A DNA stretch of 64,000 nt from Dipteris shenzhenensis (lineage: Eukaryota > Polypodiophyta > Polypodiopsida > Gleicheniales): the NCBI GenBank assembly GCA_047967505.1, contig CM106540.1; one strand, given 5' to 3'. A program made the position numbers and the translations under genes. Position 1 is the stretch's first letter. Each line of letters starts with the position of its first letter. Positions 1-11,254 of this stretch are shown here, in pieces. The notes beneath the pieces are model-generated. The model was not told where the DNA came from and made no database searches. It saw nothing but the letters and a program-made list of their open reading frames with translations.

Positions 1-1305
1 TTCTTACATTCAAGAATTTGATTAACACTATATAAAAAGGAAGATTTTTTTAAAGAAAATGCATTCCTATAGGTTTATGGATAGCACATTACATACAACA
101 TGGAGTTTGAAAACATATATAATTGGTATAAAATTTATACTTGAAGGCAATGTTGTTACTCCTATGGAAGTAATTGGTATAAAACTCTTTTAACAAAAGT
201 GCTCGAGAGAAAGTTAAAAAATGGAAAAAATAAAATAAAAGTGGAATTCATTAATGTGTAGAAATGTTTACATTGCAAGCTATAGAAATTCTTGTGTATG
301 GTTTTGAGCTATAAAAATTTGGACAATTTAGCACTAAAAAATAATTGATATATTAAAGAAAAAGGTCCAAGGACTTTCCCAGTTGAATAGCATAGTTACT
401 TCTCCTTTAAAATTTGTCATGTTTTCCAAATTATAGGTTAGAACACTCTTTCCAATTCATAATATTGGACGTTTCTAGGTTTTAGAGTAAGATGTAAGTA
501 ATGTTTTTTTCATAAAAGTAGCTATTTTTAAAAAATATATTTGACATAAAATTGTGTATTTTATCTCCATAGTTTGGAAAATTATACTTTTTTTTGTTTT
601 TTTTCAAAAAAAGACGTGTGTTGTCATTTGCATGATTTTGTTGTCATTGGCTACGTAGCAGAAGCATGTATAATGAGTACAACTTACTAGATCCTATACA
701 TATCGTGTATTTCCCCGTCTTAAGTTGTGGGTCATCCTTTGCCTTTGGGAACAAAGCCTAGAATATAGGTCGAAGGGAAGAGAAACGAATTGTGTAGAAA
801 GTAAAGTCCACCTAGATCAAAGACTGGTCGATCAAAAGATGATTACCTAATGATGTCCACTACACTTGGGGAGGATTGCATTGATGCATAAGTGTCCTCA
901 TGCTGAGGAGTGATCTGTTGATCGACAGCGATGGTGATCATTGGATCCAAGAGTGGTGTAATGCAGTCGATGCTAGAAATCTGCTAATTTGCACTACTCA
1001 TAGAAACTATGTGCAAGGTATGCTCCATGTCAAAGGTGAAAGCATCAAGGATCAATGCTAGAATGAAGTCACCTGAACAGTTGTATGCACTGTGACATGT
1101 ATCTCCACATGTGGCTGGAGATGTGAGTGCCTCGTACTGAGGATTTACCTGCTGCTGTTATTGAATAACTCATGATCATAACTAAACTCATGCTGACTAT
1201 TTGTAGCATATGTGGCAAAAGATGGAGTTGGATCCATGCATGGAAGTGATGGCTGTACATCATGAGAATCAAAATGAGCTGATCTGGATGGGGTTGCCTA
1301 GTGTT
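1..1305. other. Intergenic, no gene seen
   Basis: The first 700 bases are AT-rich with T and A runs and no open frame that resembles a known protein. From about 880 to 1305 short degenerate phrases built on CTGAGGAT/TTGAGGG recur, and the same phrasing resumes after 6615, so this stretch and 6620-6900 were continuous before the Copia insertion. No function can be assigned. Confidence 0.6.
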
Positions 1306-1310
1306 GAGGG

Positions 1311-1627
1311 TGTTAGAATCCAAGAGCATGTGCCTAGCGTGCCCCCCGCCAAGACCGCTAGCACCTCACGGAAGTGCACAACCTTCATGGCCACTACGGA
1401 GGCTCTGGCATGTGTGTATGGCAGGTCCCCACCCCTGCCATAAGGCACCCTTGCCTAGCCAGCCCTCCAACCTCCACAAAAGGCAAGCTTGGGGGAATTG
1501 AAGATAGGAGGGGTAACTTGGACTATTTATGTCCCTTCATCTTCCACACACCTTTGTATGTGGGATAATTCAACCCTTTCTCCTTCTTCTTATCCCCTTT
1601 GTCCATGAGAGATTTGCACCTCCAACA
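1311..1627 (-). repeat. 3' LTR (317 bp) of the composite Copia element
   Basis: It matches 6298-6614 base for base as far as I can read. On the minus strand it runs from TGTTGGAGGTG to GGATTCTAACA. An A/T-rich CATAAATAGT on the minus strand near 1524-1535 could be its TATA region (inference). Confidence 0.93.
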
Positions 1628-1687
1628 CCCCCCTCCAATCGATCATGGAGAGAGGTGGCCAGGGATCAGACCCGGGCTCTGATACCA
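1628..1687 (-). other. TRIM-like mini internal domain: primer site, 48 bp, purine tract
   Basis: On the minus strand this 60-bp stretch starts with TGGTATCAGAGC (1687-1676), complementary to the 3' end of plant initiator Met-tRNA. It ends with the purine tract GGAGGGGGG (1636-1628), which abuts the 3' LTR. Taken with the 317-bp LTRs it would form a complete LTR-PBS-PPT-LTR miniature element of about 0.7 kb, the plan of TRIM elements. That reading is inference. Confidence 0.6.
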
Positions 1688-2381
1688 TGTAAGAAAATAG
1701 TACGCAGCGGAAGATAACAACAAAACGCAAGTACACGATGGAAAGCTGGAGAGAATACAAAAAATTCTGATATACCAAACTGCTGATACAACTGATGGTT
1801 GGCTGTCCACCCGTGCGCTCTACAGACAGAGCTTCGATGGTGATCTAGACAGATGCTGGACGGAGGACTATGAGCGTGAAGAACTGGTGATCTGATGATA
1901 GGGGGTGGCCACTTATATAGTGTAAGTGGTTGACGGTCGGCCCTGTAATAGGCAGTTGGCCTAATAGACAGTCGGCCTGGAAGACCACCGACCCTTCAGA
2001 AAACATGCCGTCGGGCAGATGAAGGATCGCGCATAGGTCATACCGTCGGGCCTGGGGCTACCGGCAGCCCCCGGACCCTGCCGCTGGGGGCTTTGCCCCC
2101 AGACCCCCACCGGGGGCCTGCGCCCCCCGGACCCCCTGCTATCGGGGGGGCTATCGCCCCCCCGAACCCCCCCTTTGTGCAGACGGGTATCTACTCTTGG
2201 CTCCTAAGCCGTCTCATAACCATCTGGTCTACTCTAAGACCCCTTCCAGTGTCTAAACTGGGGATCCCTCCCAATATCTGATACCCATCATGGCTTCTCC
2301 TCATATGGGGGCCTTACAACATTGGGTACACAGAATATTGGTGGGTTACATGAGAGGTGGACATTTGAGCTAACTCTAACA
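1688..2381 (-). repeat. Internal LTR of a second Copia family (694 bp)
   Basis: It reads TGTTAGAG to TTTCTTACA on the minus strand. It is preceded by the purine tract ATTGAGGGGGGG (2393-2382) and followed by a primer site, so it has the flanks of both a 3' and a 5' LTR. Its first 70 bp and last 100 bp resemble the Copia LTRs at 19963-20686, 25709-26440 and 31583-34559. A TATATAAGT on the minus strand near 1911-1919 is a likely TATA box. No 5-bp duplication flanks it (TACCA against ACATT), which argues against a nested solo-LTR insertion. Confidence 0.75.
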
Positions 2382-2410
2382 CCCCCCCTCAATGTTCACC
2401 CGAAGATGAA

Positions 2411-5400
2411 CTACGTGTTCGGACCAATGCCGAGTCGATGTAGATGCCGCAACAATAAATCACTCCCAAGAGCCTTCGTGAAGATGTCTGCGCAATTGTC
2501 CTCTGTGGGACAATACTCCAGCTCTATGACTCCATCCTCGATGAGCTCTCGTACATAGTGATACTGGATCTCTATGTGCTTTGTACGAGCATGGAACACA
2601 GGATTCTTTGCAATGGCCATGCAACTCTGATTGTCACATTTTAGAACCGTCGCATCTTCGATTGGAACTCCTATGTCTTGCAGGATCCTCCTTAGCCAAA
2701 CTGCTTCACAAGCAGCAATGCATGCTGCCTTGTACTCAGCTTCTGTCAAAGATAGTGCCACTGTTGGTTGCTTCTTGCTAATCCAAGAGAACACTCCTGA
2801 ACCAAGTGAGAAACAATATCCAGAAACTGACTTTCTAGAATCACAATCTCCCGCCCAATCTGAGTCACAGTAACCCGCCAAGGTCTTCCCTACTCTGTAG
2901 GTAATGCCATACTCCAGTGTACCTTTCACGTACTTTAGCACACGCATCCCTGCTTTCCAATGGTTCTCTCGAGGTTGATTTGAGAACCTACTAAGTACAC
3001 CAACTGCAAAGCTGATATCAGGTCTAGTGTTGCACAGAAAAATGAGACTCCCCACAAGTTTCCTATACTCCTTGATGTCGACAAGTGGTGATGCATCCTC
3101 CACTGAGAGCTTACCATTCACCTCCATGGGAGAGACCACGTCCTTACACTCGGTCATATCGAATGCCTTCAAGATCTCACGAGCATATCTCTGCTGAGAG
3201 ATGAAAATCCTGCCAGGTTTTTGCCAAACCTCAATGCCGAGGCAAAAGTGCATGAGCCCCAAATCTGTCATCTCAAACTCGGAACTCAACGACTCCCTCA
3301 ACTTTTGCAGCATCTTCTCATGATCTCCTGTGATGATCAAGTCATCCACGTAAAGGACTATTACCACATACTTGCCATCCTGCTTACAAACATACAGGTT
3401 AGCATCAGAAGCACTTTTTGAGAAACCAATAGATATGAGAAAGCTATCAATCCGTTGGTACCATGCCCTTGGGGCCTGTTTCAGCCCGTACAATGCCTTC
3501 TTTAGTCTGCAAACCTTGTTCTCTGAATTGGGCACCTCAAATCCTGGTGGCTGGAACACATATACCTCCTCCTTGAGATGTCCATTCAAGAACGCAGATT
3601 TCACGTCCATTTGAAACACCGGCCACTGCTTATGAGCAGCCAAGGCAAGTACCACCCGAATAGTTGTCATCCTTGCTGTAGGAGCAAAGGAATCCTCAAA
3701 ATCAAAGCCTTCAACTTGAGAGTATCCTTGTGCAACAAGCCTAGCCTTGTACTTTTCCAAAGATCCATCAGATTTGTACTTGGCCTTCCATACCCATTTG
3801 GTACCAATGATCTTCCTTTTTTCTGGACGATCAACCAAGTCCCAAGTCTGATTCTTCATGATGCTATCATACTCCTCTTGCATGGCAGCTTTCCAATTTG
3901 GATCCGCCATTGCCTCATCCAAATTCATAGGCTCTTGAACTTTCATAATCTCAGCCATCAAGGCCATATTGACTATGTGTTCAGAAGCCCTTTTCTGCTC
4001 CTCTATCCTCTTTGATCGTCGAAGTCCATCTGCAGATGACTCTGCCAAGTCTGGAACCGGATTCTTCTCATCAAAGAGCTGCCTTGCCCACTTTGGAAGT
4101 GGCTTACCTTGTGGAGCCAAGGCATGTTGTGGTGTTGGTGGAGTCTGTTCCTCGAAGTACTCCTCCTCATTCTGCAACTCTGCTTTAGATACGGGCACAA
4201 GGTGAGTTACTTTTACGGCTGATGATAAAGTGGAAGGGCATACCTCCTCCTCCACTGTATGTGGCTGTTCCCAAAACACCACATCACGACTGACCACGAT
4301 CTTCTTTGCCTCTGGATCATATAGCCGGTACGCCTTTGACTCCTGGCTATAGCCCATGAAGATACACTTTCTGCTCTTTGGATCTAATTTCTTTCTGGTG
4401 CTATCTGGAACATGAACAAAGCACTCACATCCAAATGTTCTGAAATGAGAAGCGGAAGGCTTTTTACCTGAGTAAGCCTCCAAAGGTGTTTTGCCCGTCA
4501 AGGCCTTTGTGAAGCTTCGATTGACGATGTCCGTGCGAAGCTTCTTTACCTTCAGCCCGCTTTCGTTTTCCACCATCTTTTGCCACTGTTTGAATTTTCC
4601 AAGAGCTTCAGCCTTATCTCGTAAAAAATACACCCACATGTATCTACTGTAGTCGTCGACGATAAGCATGTAGTAGTTACATCCCCCCAAAGCTTGAGTC
4701 GGAGCTTTCCCACTGAGATCAGCATGAACCAATTGTAGAGGAGCCTTTGCCCGATAGCCGCTCTCATGTGGAAAAGCCTTCCTTTGTTGCTTGCCCATCA
4801 TACAAGCTTCACAAGGTTCCTGCACCTTTGAGAGTGCAGGCAAGTGTGCAACCATCCCTGTTTTCTGCATTTCCAAAAGAATAGGATAACTAAGATGACC
4901 AAATCTTTCATGCCATACCTTACTGATGCCCACTCCTGAAGAGACTGTTAGTGCCGTCAGCTCGTAGAGATTGTTCTTCCTTACTGCCTTGCCGACCACC
5001 TTGCCCGCTGCATTAAGGATTTCTGCTCCGGTCCTCTTGAAACGTACCTCCAAGTTGCGATCAGTTATCGCAGCAACCGAAAGCAAGTTCTTCTTTAGCT
5101 GAGGAACTAGTAATACATCAGAAAGCTCTTTAGTTTCACCCTCTTGAATGGAAAGAGAGATAGTACCTGTACCTTCCACAGGGCATTTTGCATTATTACC
5201 GACCGTCACGTTCATGGGCTCTTGTAGAGGCTTGAAAGAGCTATACCAGTCCTTCTTTCTGGTCATGTGACGAGACGCTCCACTATCAAGGAGCCACGAA
5301 TCATTCGTTGTTGAAACTTCTGTTGAGGAGCATATTTCTTCAATTGCAACCCATAGCTCCAACTCAGTTTCAACTGTGTTGGCAGATTCCTTGCCTTTCG

Positions 5401-6217
5401 AAGAAGACTGTGTAGTGCCATTCTTTTCGTCCTGCTGCTTCTTTCTGCAATCCTTGATCATGTGACCGCTTTTGTTGCAGTAGTGGCACTTACCTGAAAA
5501 CTTCTTCTTCTTACCATTCTTCTTCTCTCCACCCTTCCCTTTGGATGTGGTTGAGAATGCTGCATCACTTCCGCCATCGCGGGTCTTCATTCGCATCTCC
5601 TCCTCTAGAAGCATCGCGCTGAACTCTTCAAAAGTGAGGGGTGGATTTCTTACCTGCGTGTTGAGTGTCGTGACCAACGCATCGTACTTTTGTGGAAGGA
5701 TCCGAATGCACCTTCTGGCCAACTCTTCGCTGGTCTTTGTAATCCCAACCGCCGCCATCTGATCACGTAGATTCTTGATCCGTGTGATGAATGTCTCAGC
5801 TGATTCTCCATCAGAGCACCTCTCTGCAGCAAGCATATTCTCCAGATTTTGAATTCTGGTCTGATTCCGCGTTTCATACTGACCTTTCAGTATGTTCCAA
5901 GCCTCACTTGCCTTGTCTGTATGCTGAATCAGAGTCAAAACAGAATCACTTGAACTGGTAACAAGAGCGCAGAGTGCATCTGCGTTCCTTCGTTTCCATG
6001 CCCGAAGAAGATCTGCATTCGATGGCGTTATGACGTTGGGGTTGTTTGGATTCGGTGATCCAACCGGTTCTGGATCCAATCCCAGAACAGTATCCAGAAG
6101 CTCATATGAATCCAAGATCGCGCTGATCTTGAATTTCCACAAAGTATAATTCGTCCCATCGAGCTTGCCTTCATTGAAGGCAGGTGGACGAATTCGCAAC
6201 GGGGTTGGTGCAGCCAT
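2411..6217 (-). CDS. Copia gag-pol polyprotein with internal integrase deletion
   Basis: One uninterrupted frame of about 1268 residues, read from ATG at 6217; the codon before it is GTG. Domains in order: Copia gag (about 15-225), a CCHC knuckle beginning CHYC and ending IKDC (about 243-256), aspartic protease motif DSGAS (about 311), integrase HHCC domain starting HERFGH (about 437), integrase core with first catalytic Asp in HADLSG (about 500), reverse transcriptase with YVDD (about 957), and RNase H from YCDSDWAG (about 1117) to the end. Integrase jumps at about residue 563 from LRTD straight to the region just before TPLEAY, removing roughly 65-75 residues that normally hold the catalytic Glu. 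The frame stays open. Copia elements normally make one polyprotein that the protease cuts. Here integrase is probably dead, so this insertion likely relied on enzyme supplied in trans or suffered the deletion afterwards. Confidence 0.9.
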   Translation of the reverse strand: MAAPTPLRIRPPAFNEGKLDGTNYTLWKFKISAILDSYELLDTVLGLDPEPVGSPNPNNPNVITPSNADLLRAWKRRNADALCALVTSSSDSVLTLIQHTDKASEAWNILKGQYETRNQTRIQNLENMLAAERCSDGESAETFITRIKNLRDQMAAVGITKTSEELARRCIRILPQKYDALVTTLNTQVRNPPLTFEEFSAMLLEEEMRMKTRDGGSDAAFSTTSKGKGGEKKNGKKKKFSGKCHYCNKSGHMIKDCRKKQQDEKNGTTQSSSKGKESANTVETELELWVAIEEICSSTEVSTTNDSWLLDSGASRHMTRKKDWYSSFKPLQEPMNVTVGNNAKCPVEGTGTISLSIQEGETKELSDVLLVPQLKKNLLSVAAITDRNLEVRFKRTGAEILNAAGKVVGKAVRKNNLYELTALTVSSGVGISKVWHERFGHLSYPILLEMQKTGMVAHLPALSKVQEPCEACMMGKQQRKAFPHESGYRAKAPLQLVHADLSGKAPTQALGGCNYYMLIVDDYSRYMWVYFLRDKAEALGKFKQWQKMVENESGLKVKKLRTDIVNRSFTKALTGKTPLEAYSGKKPSASHFRTFGCECFVHVPDSTRKKLDPKSRKCIFMGYSQESKAYRLYDPEAKKIVVSRDVVFWEQPHTVEEEVCPSTLSSAVKVTHLVPVSKAELQNEEEYFEEQTPPTPQHALAPQGKPLPKWARQLFDEKNPVPDLAESSADGLRRSKRIEEQKRASEHIVNMALMAEIMKVQEPMNLDEAMADPNWKAAMQEEYDSIMKNQTWDLVDRPEKRKIIGTKWVWKAKYKSDGSLEKYKARLVAQGYSQVEGFDFEDSFAPTARMTTIRVVLALAAHKQWPVFQMDVKSAFLNGHLKEEVYVFQPPGFEVPNSENKVCRLKKALYGLKQAPRAWYQRIDSFLISIGFSKSASDANLYVCKQDGKYVVIVLYVDDLIITGDHEKMLQKLRESLSSEFEMTDLGLMHFCLGIEVWQKPGRIFISQQRYAREILKAFDMTECKDVVSPMEVNGKLSVEDASPLVDIKEYRKLVGSLIFLCNTRPDISFAVGVLSRFSNQPRENHWKAGMRVLKYVKGTLEYGITYRVGKTLAGYCDSDWAGDCDSRKSVSGYCFSLGSGVFSWISKKQPTVALSLTEAEYKAACIAACEAVWLRRILQDIGVPIEDATVLKCDNQSCMAIAKNPVFHARTKHIEIQYHYVRELIEDGVIELEYCPTEDNCADIFTKALGSDLLLRHLHRLGIGPNT

Positions 6218-6285
6218 CACTCCTAGTAGCCTTTGCTAACAAAGCTCGTTGAACTTGCAATAAAGTCGTTACTCAGATAGCCTGA

Positions 6286-6297
6286 GCTCTGATACCA
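6286..6297 (-). other. Primer binding site (initiator Met-tRNA type)
   Basis: TGGTATCAGAGC on the minus strand directly abuts the 5' LTR with no spacer. This 12-mer is the usual plant Copia primer site. A leader of about 70 bp separates it from the gag start. Confidence 0.88.
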
Positions 6298-6614
6298 TGT
6301 TAGAATCCAAGAGCATGTGCCTAGCGTGCCCCCCGCCAAGACCGCTAGCACCTCACGGAAGTGCACAACCTTCATGGCCACTACGGAGGCTCTGGCATGT
6401 GTGTATGGCAGGTCCCCACCCCTGCCATAAGGCACCCTTGCCTAGCCAGCCCTCCAACCTCCACAAAAGGCAAGCTTGGGGGAATTGAAGATAGGAGGGG
6501 TAACTTGGACTATTTATGTCCCTTCATCTTCCACACACCTTTGTATGTGGGATAATTCAACCCTTTCTCCTTCTTCTTATCCCCTTTGTCCATGAGAGAT
6601 TTGCACCTCCAACA
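6298..6614 (-). repeat. 5' LTR (317 bp) of the composite Copia element
   Basis: Partner of 1311-1627, with the same length and apparently the same sequence. It is followed on the plus side by the GAGGG duplication. Confidence 0.93.
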
Positions 6615-6619
6615 GAGGG

Positions 6620-7371
6620 CTTATCGTCAAATATGCCTTGTGTTGAGGGTTGACCATCGAATGTACCTCATGCTAAGGGCTTACCAAGAAATGCGCATGA
6701 TTAGGAAGTGTGGGCTGATCCATGCAAAGATCTGAAGCATCTATGTATGCTATCTCAAGGCCAACGAGGCTTGAGTTTGCATCATAAACTCATACATACC
6801 CTGTGGCAATGAATGGTTGAAGAAGGTTCTCTTTCCCCTCGTGGATCTATTGAGATATCGAGCTTCACTCGTGATATGCCAGGGTGACCATTGTGCATTT
6901 ATGTCATTGACTTGTTAGCTGCAGATGCGGTTGGTACACCACCCATGAATAATAGCTAGATGACAGCTATCCTTATGTACTCTAGTTCGTGGCTTAGTTA
7001 GTATGCCACCTTAGTTAGTTGAGTTTGGTTTGAGACCCACATATAGGGTTCTTCTATTTCTTTGTACTAGAGTTCTTTTGGCTTTCACAACTAAGAAGAG
7101 GAAAACTGTTTTCAGCCTCCACCTTTGTGTGTATTCCCCCATTGTGTATGTGAGAAAGCCGCAAGTGAGACTCCTTCCTTCTCTCCCACTACCTTCATAG
7201 GATCTCATCCGGAATCATGACTAGTGTATCATCAACTGATTGATGTGAAGAGCTCCATGTTGGAGGAGGTCTAGTACTCTGTCCAAGAGGCTTACCCGTG
7301 TACATGAGTCCCAGCTCTTAGTTGGTTTCATCTTGTATTTGTTTTTTGCTCGAGCCCTTGAGCTCTTCATA
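6620..7371. other. Intergenic, degenerate short repeats, no gene seen
   Basis: The first 120 bases contain three loose copies of a roughly 35-bp phrase around TTGAGGGTTGACC and CTAAGGGCTTACC, continuing the pattern interrupted by the Copia insertion. The remainder shows no coding similarity. Confidence 0.5.
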
Positions 7372-7495
7372 TCAACATAGTACTCAACAAAGGCCCTAGC
7401 ACACCCTTTGCTCCATTGCATTGAGGCTTGTATGAGTTTTTCCTTTGGTGTACTTTGTCCCATAGGCCCACAAGGCCTCCCGCAGGACATTAATA

Positions 7496-7538
<43 letters not shown>
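7372..7538 (+). repeat. LINE-like 3' tail: hairpin, TTAATA, (CT)n
   Basis: About 90 bp here match 41157-41255 closely, including the phrases AGTACTCA, GGCCCTAGCA and TATGAGTTTT. They are followed by the hairpin AGGCC-CACAA-GGCCT (7464-7478), then TTAATACAT and a perfect CT run (about 7498-7538). The same order of hairpin, TTAATA and TC-rich tail occurs at 43694, 54983, 55309 and (weaker) 41259, so this is the 3' end of a dispersed family, most likely a LINE or a SINE sharing its tail. Confidence 0.65.
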
Positions 7539-7541
<3 letters not shown>

Positions 7542-7560
7542 GCATAAGTTACATTCCTTT

Positions 7561-7689
7561 ATCAACACACCACTCTCAATACTCTTTTGATGGCCACTTA
7601 TCTCCTATAGATCAGCATGCGTGTTGATGGAGATTCCCTCATGGGGAGTGTGTTTCAACATGGTTTCAATTTCGTGGTGGTCTCATAGG

Positions 7690-7768
<79 letters not shown>

Positions 7769-8075
7769 ACTACATATATGACAAGTTTGTAATATTTTCT
7801 CACACTAAATGTAAGGGATCAATATTAGTTGATAGTGATTGCCAATCCCATCGATATTGAAGGCCTCTTGTGGTCTTTAATACAATCATATCACATCATA
7901 TCTCTATCACATAGGCTATGTTGCATTGTCAACACACCACTCTCAGTATTCTTTTGATGGCCACTTGCCTCCTATAGGTCAAAATGCTTGTTGATGGAGA
8001 TTACCCCATGGGGAGTTTGTCTCAACATGGTTTCAATTTCTTCATGGTCTCATAGGCCTCTCTCCCCCCCTCCCC

Positions 8076-8136
<61 letters not shown>
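7561..8136 (+). repeat. Two copies of a 130-bp repeat, each ending in a CT microsatellite
   Basis: Copy one is 7561-7690 followed by CT repeat 7692-7768. Copy two is 7928-8056 followed by mixed C and CT repeat 8061-8136. Both run from CAACACACCACTCTCA to GGTCTCATAGG, and CT follows immediately. The shared CATAGG-then-CT ending suggests the same tail type as at 7464, without a recognisable hairpin. The spacer 7769-7927 shows nothing. Confidence 0.7.
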
Positions 8137-8139
<3 letters not shown>

Positions 8140-8329
8140 TATATTTTGATGATTAGTGTCAAGAGATGAGATCCCACCTCATACGGGAGCAAACCTTCAG
8201 GCACCTTACGAGGATCAATATATATTTTCATGTATATATTCAAGTTCATGCTCAATACAACATGTATATATTCATGTTTATGTTCAACACAATATAGCAT
8301 ACAAATAGCTATGCGTGCATGTCCAACAC

Positions 8330-9670
8330 TCCCAACAATGATGTGACCAGCTTCATGGTTTCCACCCTAGGAGTTCCATAGCCTTAGATCGAGGATGCTT
8401 GGCACATAGGATGGGATGCCCCCCAAGAGTAGCCTCTTATAATTTGATTTAGGGATAATCAAGCTCACCTTGCAGCACTTTACAGGCATACAATTCTATG
8501 GGATCACCATGACATGTATTTGGATGAGGACCTCACACCTTTGCAAGCAGAGGAGAGATGCACCCTCTTACTATAAACAACAGGGCATAGCTTGCAAGGA
8601 GGGTAATTGGGCAATGGTTCGAGATGGATGACTTTTGATAAGCCCTCGACAGGCATGTAATGGTCCCTTTAGATAGGGGGATGGGGTGTAGGTGATTCAA
8701 AGTACCAAGACCTTGACCTATAGTGTTTGGAATTATAATGGTACCTTACACACCCAAGAAATTTCTTCGAGTCATACATAGGATGAGACATAGCTTTCTA
8801 CACATAGACCATCATAGCCTAGAGCATGCTTTGCCCATCGTCAGTGGTGGATACACATTGGAGGTAGCTTACTGAGATGAGAACCAAGCGATAGGTGGAG
8901 TGTGTGGATTGAGAGGATTGGTAATATGCTATAGATCATATCTCATCTGGACGATCTTTGTTGACACACATGAAAGGCATTCTAAATTTATGTGGATTCC
9001 AACCCAATGCCCCTCTCGACAAGATAATTCTCCATTGAATGCATATTTCAATGTAAAGATGTGCACCCAGATAGTATCACTTTTGGATTTTCATGATGAC
9101 TATCTTATTGCTAGATGTTGATCTGCATGAGGCAAGGATCTCTCGAGTTTTTACAGACAAGGGAGACGTAGTCACATCCAACTGGCATGCATCCTTGGAC
9201 ATGGGTTCATTTATAATCATCTGGATGATGGCCCTCCTTGGGTGGATTCACTTGTCTTTCACAGGGGGTGGGCTCTAACATGGTTGGAATCCCTTGCCTT
9301 CACATATAACTGCTTCTCTATCTTGCCACCACTTCAAGAGATGATCACACCTACCACTTCTTTAGTATTTTCATTCCTCACCTCTCAACGCCCACCCTGA
9401 CACCACACACACACACACACACACAATATCATGACATACACTTTGATCATAGCCTCTCCCCTAAGTACTCTACATGCCTCTCCATGCTACTCATAGATCT
9501 CAAGGCCATTCCCCTCCTAGAAGATGAATCCGCTCTTGATCACCCCTTCATGAGGCCACCCTACACACCTTGAAACACACCACCTACTCCACCCTCCCGT
9601 GGACTCTTGGAATGGTATCCTACACTAGTTGGTACAATCATGTCCATAGGACTCTATGTTGTCAACTTAG
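8330..9670 (+). pseudogene. Decayed LINE: ORF1 C-terminal part and endonuclease
   Basis: Base-level similarity to the LINE copy at 58560-59000 and 63200-63650 can be followed through this stretch. Landmarks are AACTGTAATGG-like sequence at about 8731 (WNxNGT start of the endonuclease), the segment around 8835-8875 matching 59040-59070, and a run near 9428 giving YHDIHFDH as in the copy at 63416. The ORF1 part at 8340-8600 aligns with 58570-58800. Many stops and shifts mean no protein can be made. The match fades at about 9670, where Gypsy gag sequence begins. A CA repeat sits at 9409-9424. Confidence 0.75.
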
Positions 9671-10359
9671 ATTAGAAGAAGAAAAAGAAGCCTATCAAAC
9701 TTCAAGTTCACGCTCAGCACAAATTGCAAAACCCATTGGACAAAGCTGCAAAGTTTACTGGCAAGAAAGGTCAAGATCCTGACAACCATGTTGGGCAATT
9801 TGAGACAAGGTGGACAGCTAGTGTATTTGGACAACTGCTAGATGAGACCAAGAAGGAGAAATTTGCTACGACATTTAATTAAAAAGTAATGAATTGTTTT
9901 ATGCAGTATGGTATTACACATTTTAACACTTATGATGAATTAAAGATTGCTTTCTTAAGTCATTTTAGAAAAGAGAAAACACCAAAGGACATTTTGAAAA
10001 AACTGAGAACAATGAAACAAAAAGATCTGATGGTTGAGGACTATTCACAGATGTTTAGAAACCTCAACAGAAGGCTAATACCAAATTAAAGACCTACCCA
10101 AGAGCAACTGGGAGACTATTTCTGCAAAGGATTAAATAAGGAGTTGAGAACTGTAGTAGCTGGTAGGGACCAGCTTGGAGGAGTAAATGATTTCAACAAT
10201 ATGGTGGAAGCTACCCAGAGAGCAGAGAGAAGACTTGGTACTGCATCAAAATCCAAGAAGACAAAAAAAGATGCCATTCAGATTCAGAGACAGACACAGA
10301 TGAGGAAGACGACTCATCATTCAGAAGACAAATATGGTGGATGGACTTCCACCAATTGT
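9671..10359 (+). pseudogene. Ty3/Gypsy gag fragment
   Basis: One frame with two stop codons (10087-10089 and one shortly before 9889) gives a retrotransposon-gag-like sequence. It includes an RW..SVFGQLL stretch, a YDELKIAFLSHF segment, and DYSQMFRNLNRRL followed by a GLNKELR segment, the order found in PF03732-type capsid proteins. It ends in a Lys-rich tail near 10240-10280 with no zinc knuckle before a switch to Copia sequence at about 10360. No LTR or primer site is attached. Confidence 0.7.
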
Positions 10360-10684
10360 AAGCAATGATCGTGTCTAGAGAGCTTGCATGGAAGGCAAGC
10401 AACATAGGAACAAGTTCCCACAGGAGGCCTCATCATGGGCCAAGAAGCCACTCGAGTTAGTTCACGCTGACATCTGTGGCCCAATGTCAACAAATTCATT
10501 CGCAGGTTCACGGTATTCTCTCTTATTAGTGGATGATTTCAGTCGCATGAAGTGGGTATTCTGCCTAGCCAATAAATCTTAGGCTTTCAAGAAATTGAAA
10601 GACTCGAAGGCCCAAGTAGAGAAGAAGGGAGGGGAGGTAATCAAAGCCTTCCGTACCGACAACGGGGGAGAGTTCACTTCTGTC
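10360..10684 (+). pseudogene. Copia integrase fragment
   Basis: The frame reads GKQHRNKFP, PLELVHADICGP (first catalytic Asp), LLLVDDFSR, an in-frame stop after LANKS, then AFRTDNGGEFTS (second catalytic Asp). This is the front half of the Copia integrase core and stops at 10684 just after the second Asp. It is joined directly to Gypsy gag upstream, so the junction is a recombinant scrap. Confidence 0.8.
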
Positions 10685-11250
10685 AGTAATTGAGCTCAAT
10701 GTGGATCTTATAAGGATCATGAAGTAGAATGTCTAGGTGATCATGCCTTGGAACCAGATAGGGACCAAGTGAATTGTTAAAAGAGAGATGAGAGAGAGTG
10801 GAAGGAAGAGAGATGAGAGAAACTGAAAGGAAGAGACTAGGGTCGGCCCTCCTTTAAAAATGTGAGATGTATTTAAGACCTAAAGTTTGACTTTGGTCTT
10901 CACTTGGTGGTTGCCCAAGTTCAAATGCAAGCTCTCTTTTCTCTCAATGAGTTTTCTGGAGTGTTCTCCTATTTCTTGTAGTGCCTTTGTGATTGCCAAT
11001 CTCTTTCCCCCTCCCTCTCACCCCTTTCCCCTCTCTCTCCCTATCCCCTTTATTTTTTGGAAGTTGCTAGAGTGGTGCCACTAGCAATCTTCAAGCACTT
11101 GCATTATTTCCAACTAGGAGTAGAGTGAAGTAGAGCTCACTAATGTATTAGTAACATCCCCACGATACGTGAGTCAGCACCATCAAGAGTACACATGTCT
11201 TTATAAGAATGCAATATTTAAAATTCTAATGCATCAAGACTAAGTCAACT
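10685..11250. other. Intergenic, no gene seen
   Basis: There is a GA-rich stretch at 10770-10845 (repeated GAGAGATGAGAGA), a pyrimidine-rich stretch at 10997-11050, and no recognisable coding sequence. Confidence 0.5.
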
Positions 11251-11254
11251 AAGG

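Larger units (their letters stand above)
1311..6614 (-). mobile_element. Composite Copia LTR retrotransposon, complete ends, GAGGG target duplication
   Basis: The two 317-bp terminal repeats (1311-1627 and 6298-6614) begin TG and end CA on either strand. The insertion is flanked by the 5-bp direct repeat GAGGG at 1306-1310 and 6615-6619, the size expected of Copia integrase. On the minus strand the order is 5' LTR, primer binding site, gag-pol, purine tract, a different 694-bp LTR, a second primer binding site, about 48 bp, a second purine tract and the 3' LTR. The LTRs look identical by eye, so insertion is recent. The inner LTR sits directly after the gag-pol purine tract and is related to the LTRs at 19963-20686 and 25709-26440. 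The gag-pol therefore belongs naturally with the inner LTR, and the outer LTRs belong to another, perhaps TRIM-like, element. Confidence 0.92.

Noticed and set aside
1688-2318. A nested solo LTR inserted in the Copia 3' region
   Set aside because: No target duplication flanks it, the LTR extends to 2381, and a purine tract and a primer site lie exactly at its two ends, which a random solo LTR would not show.
7221-8300. Arg-Glu and Leu-Ser repeat proteins
   Set aside because: They are translations of CT microsatellites.
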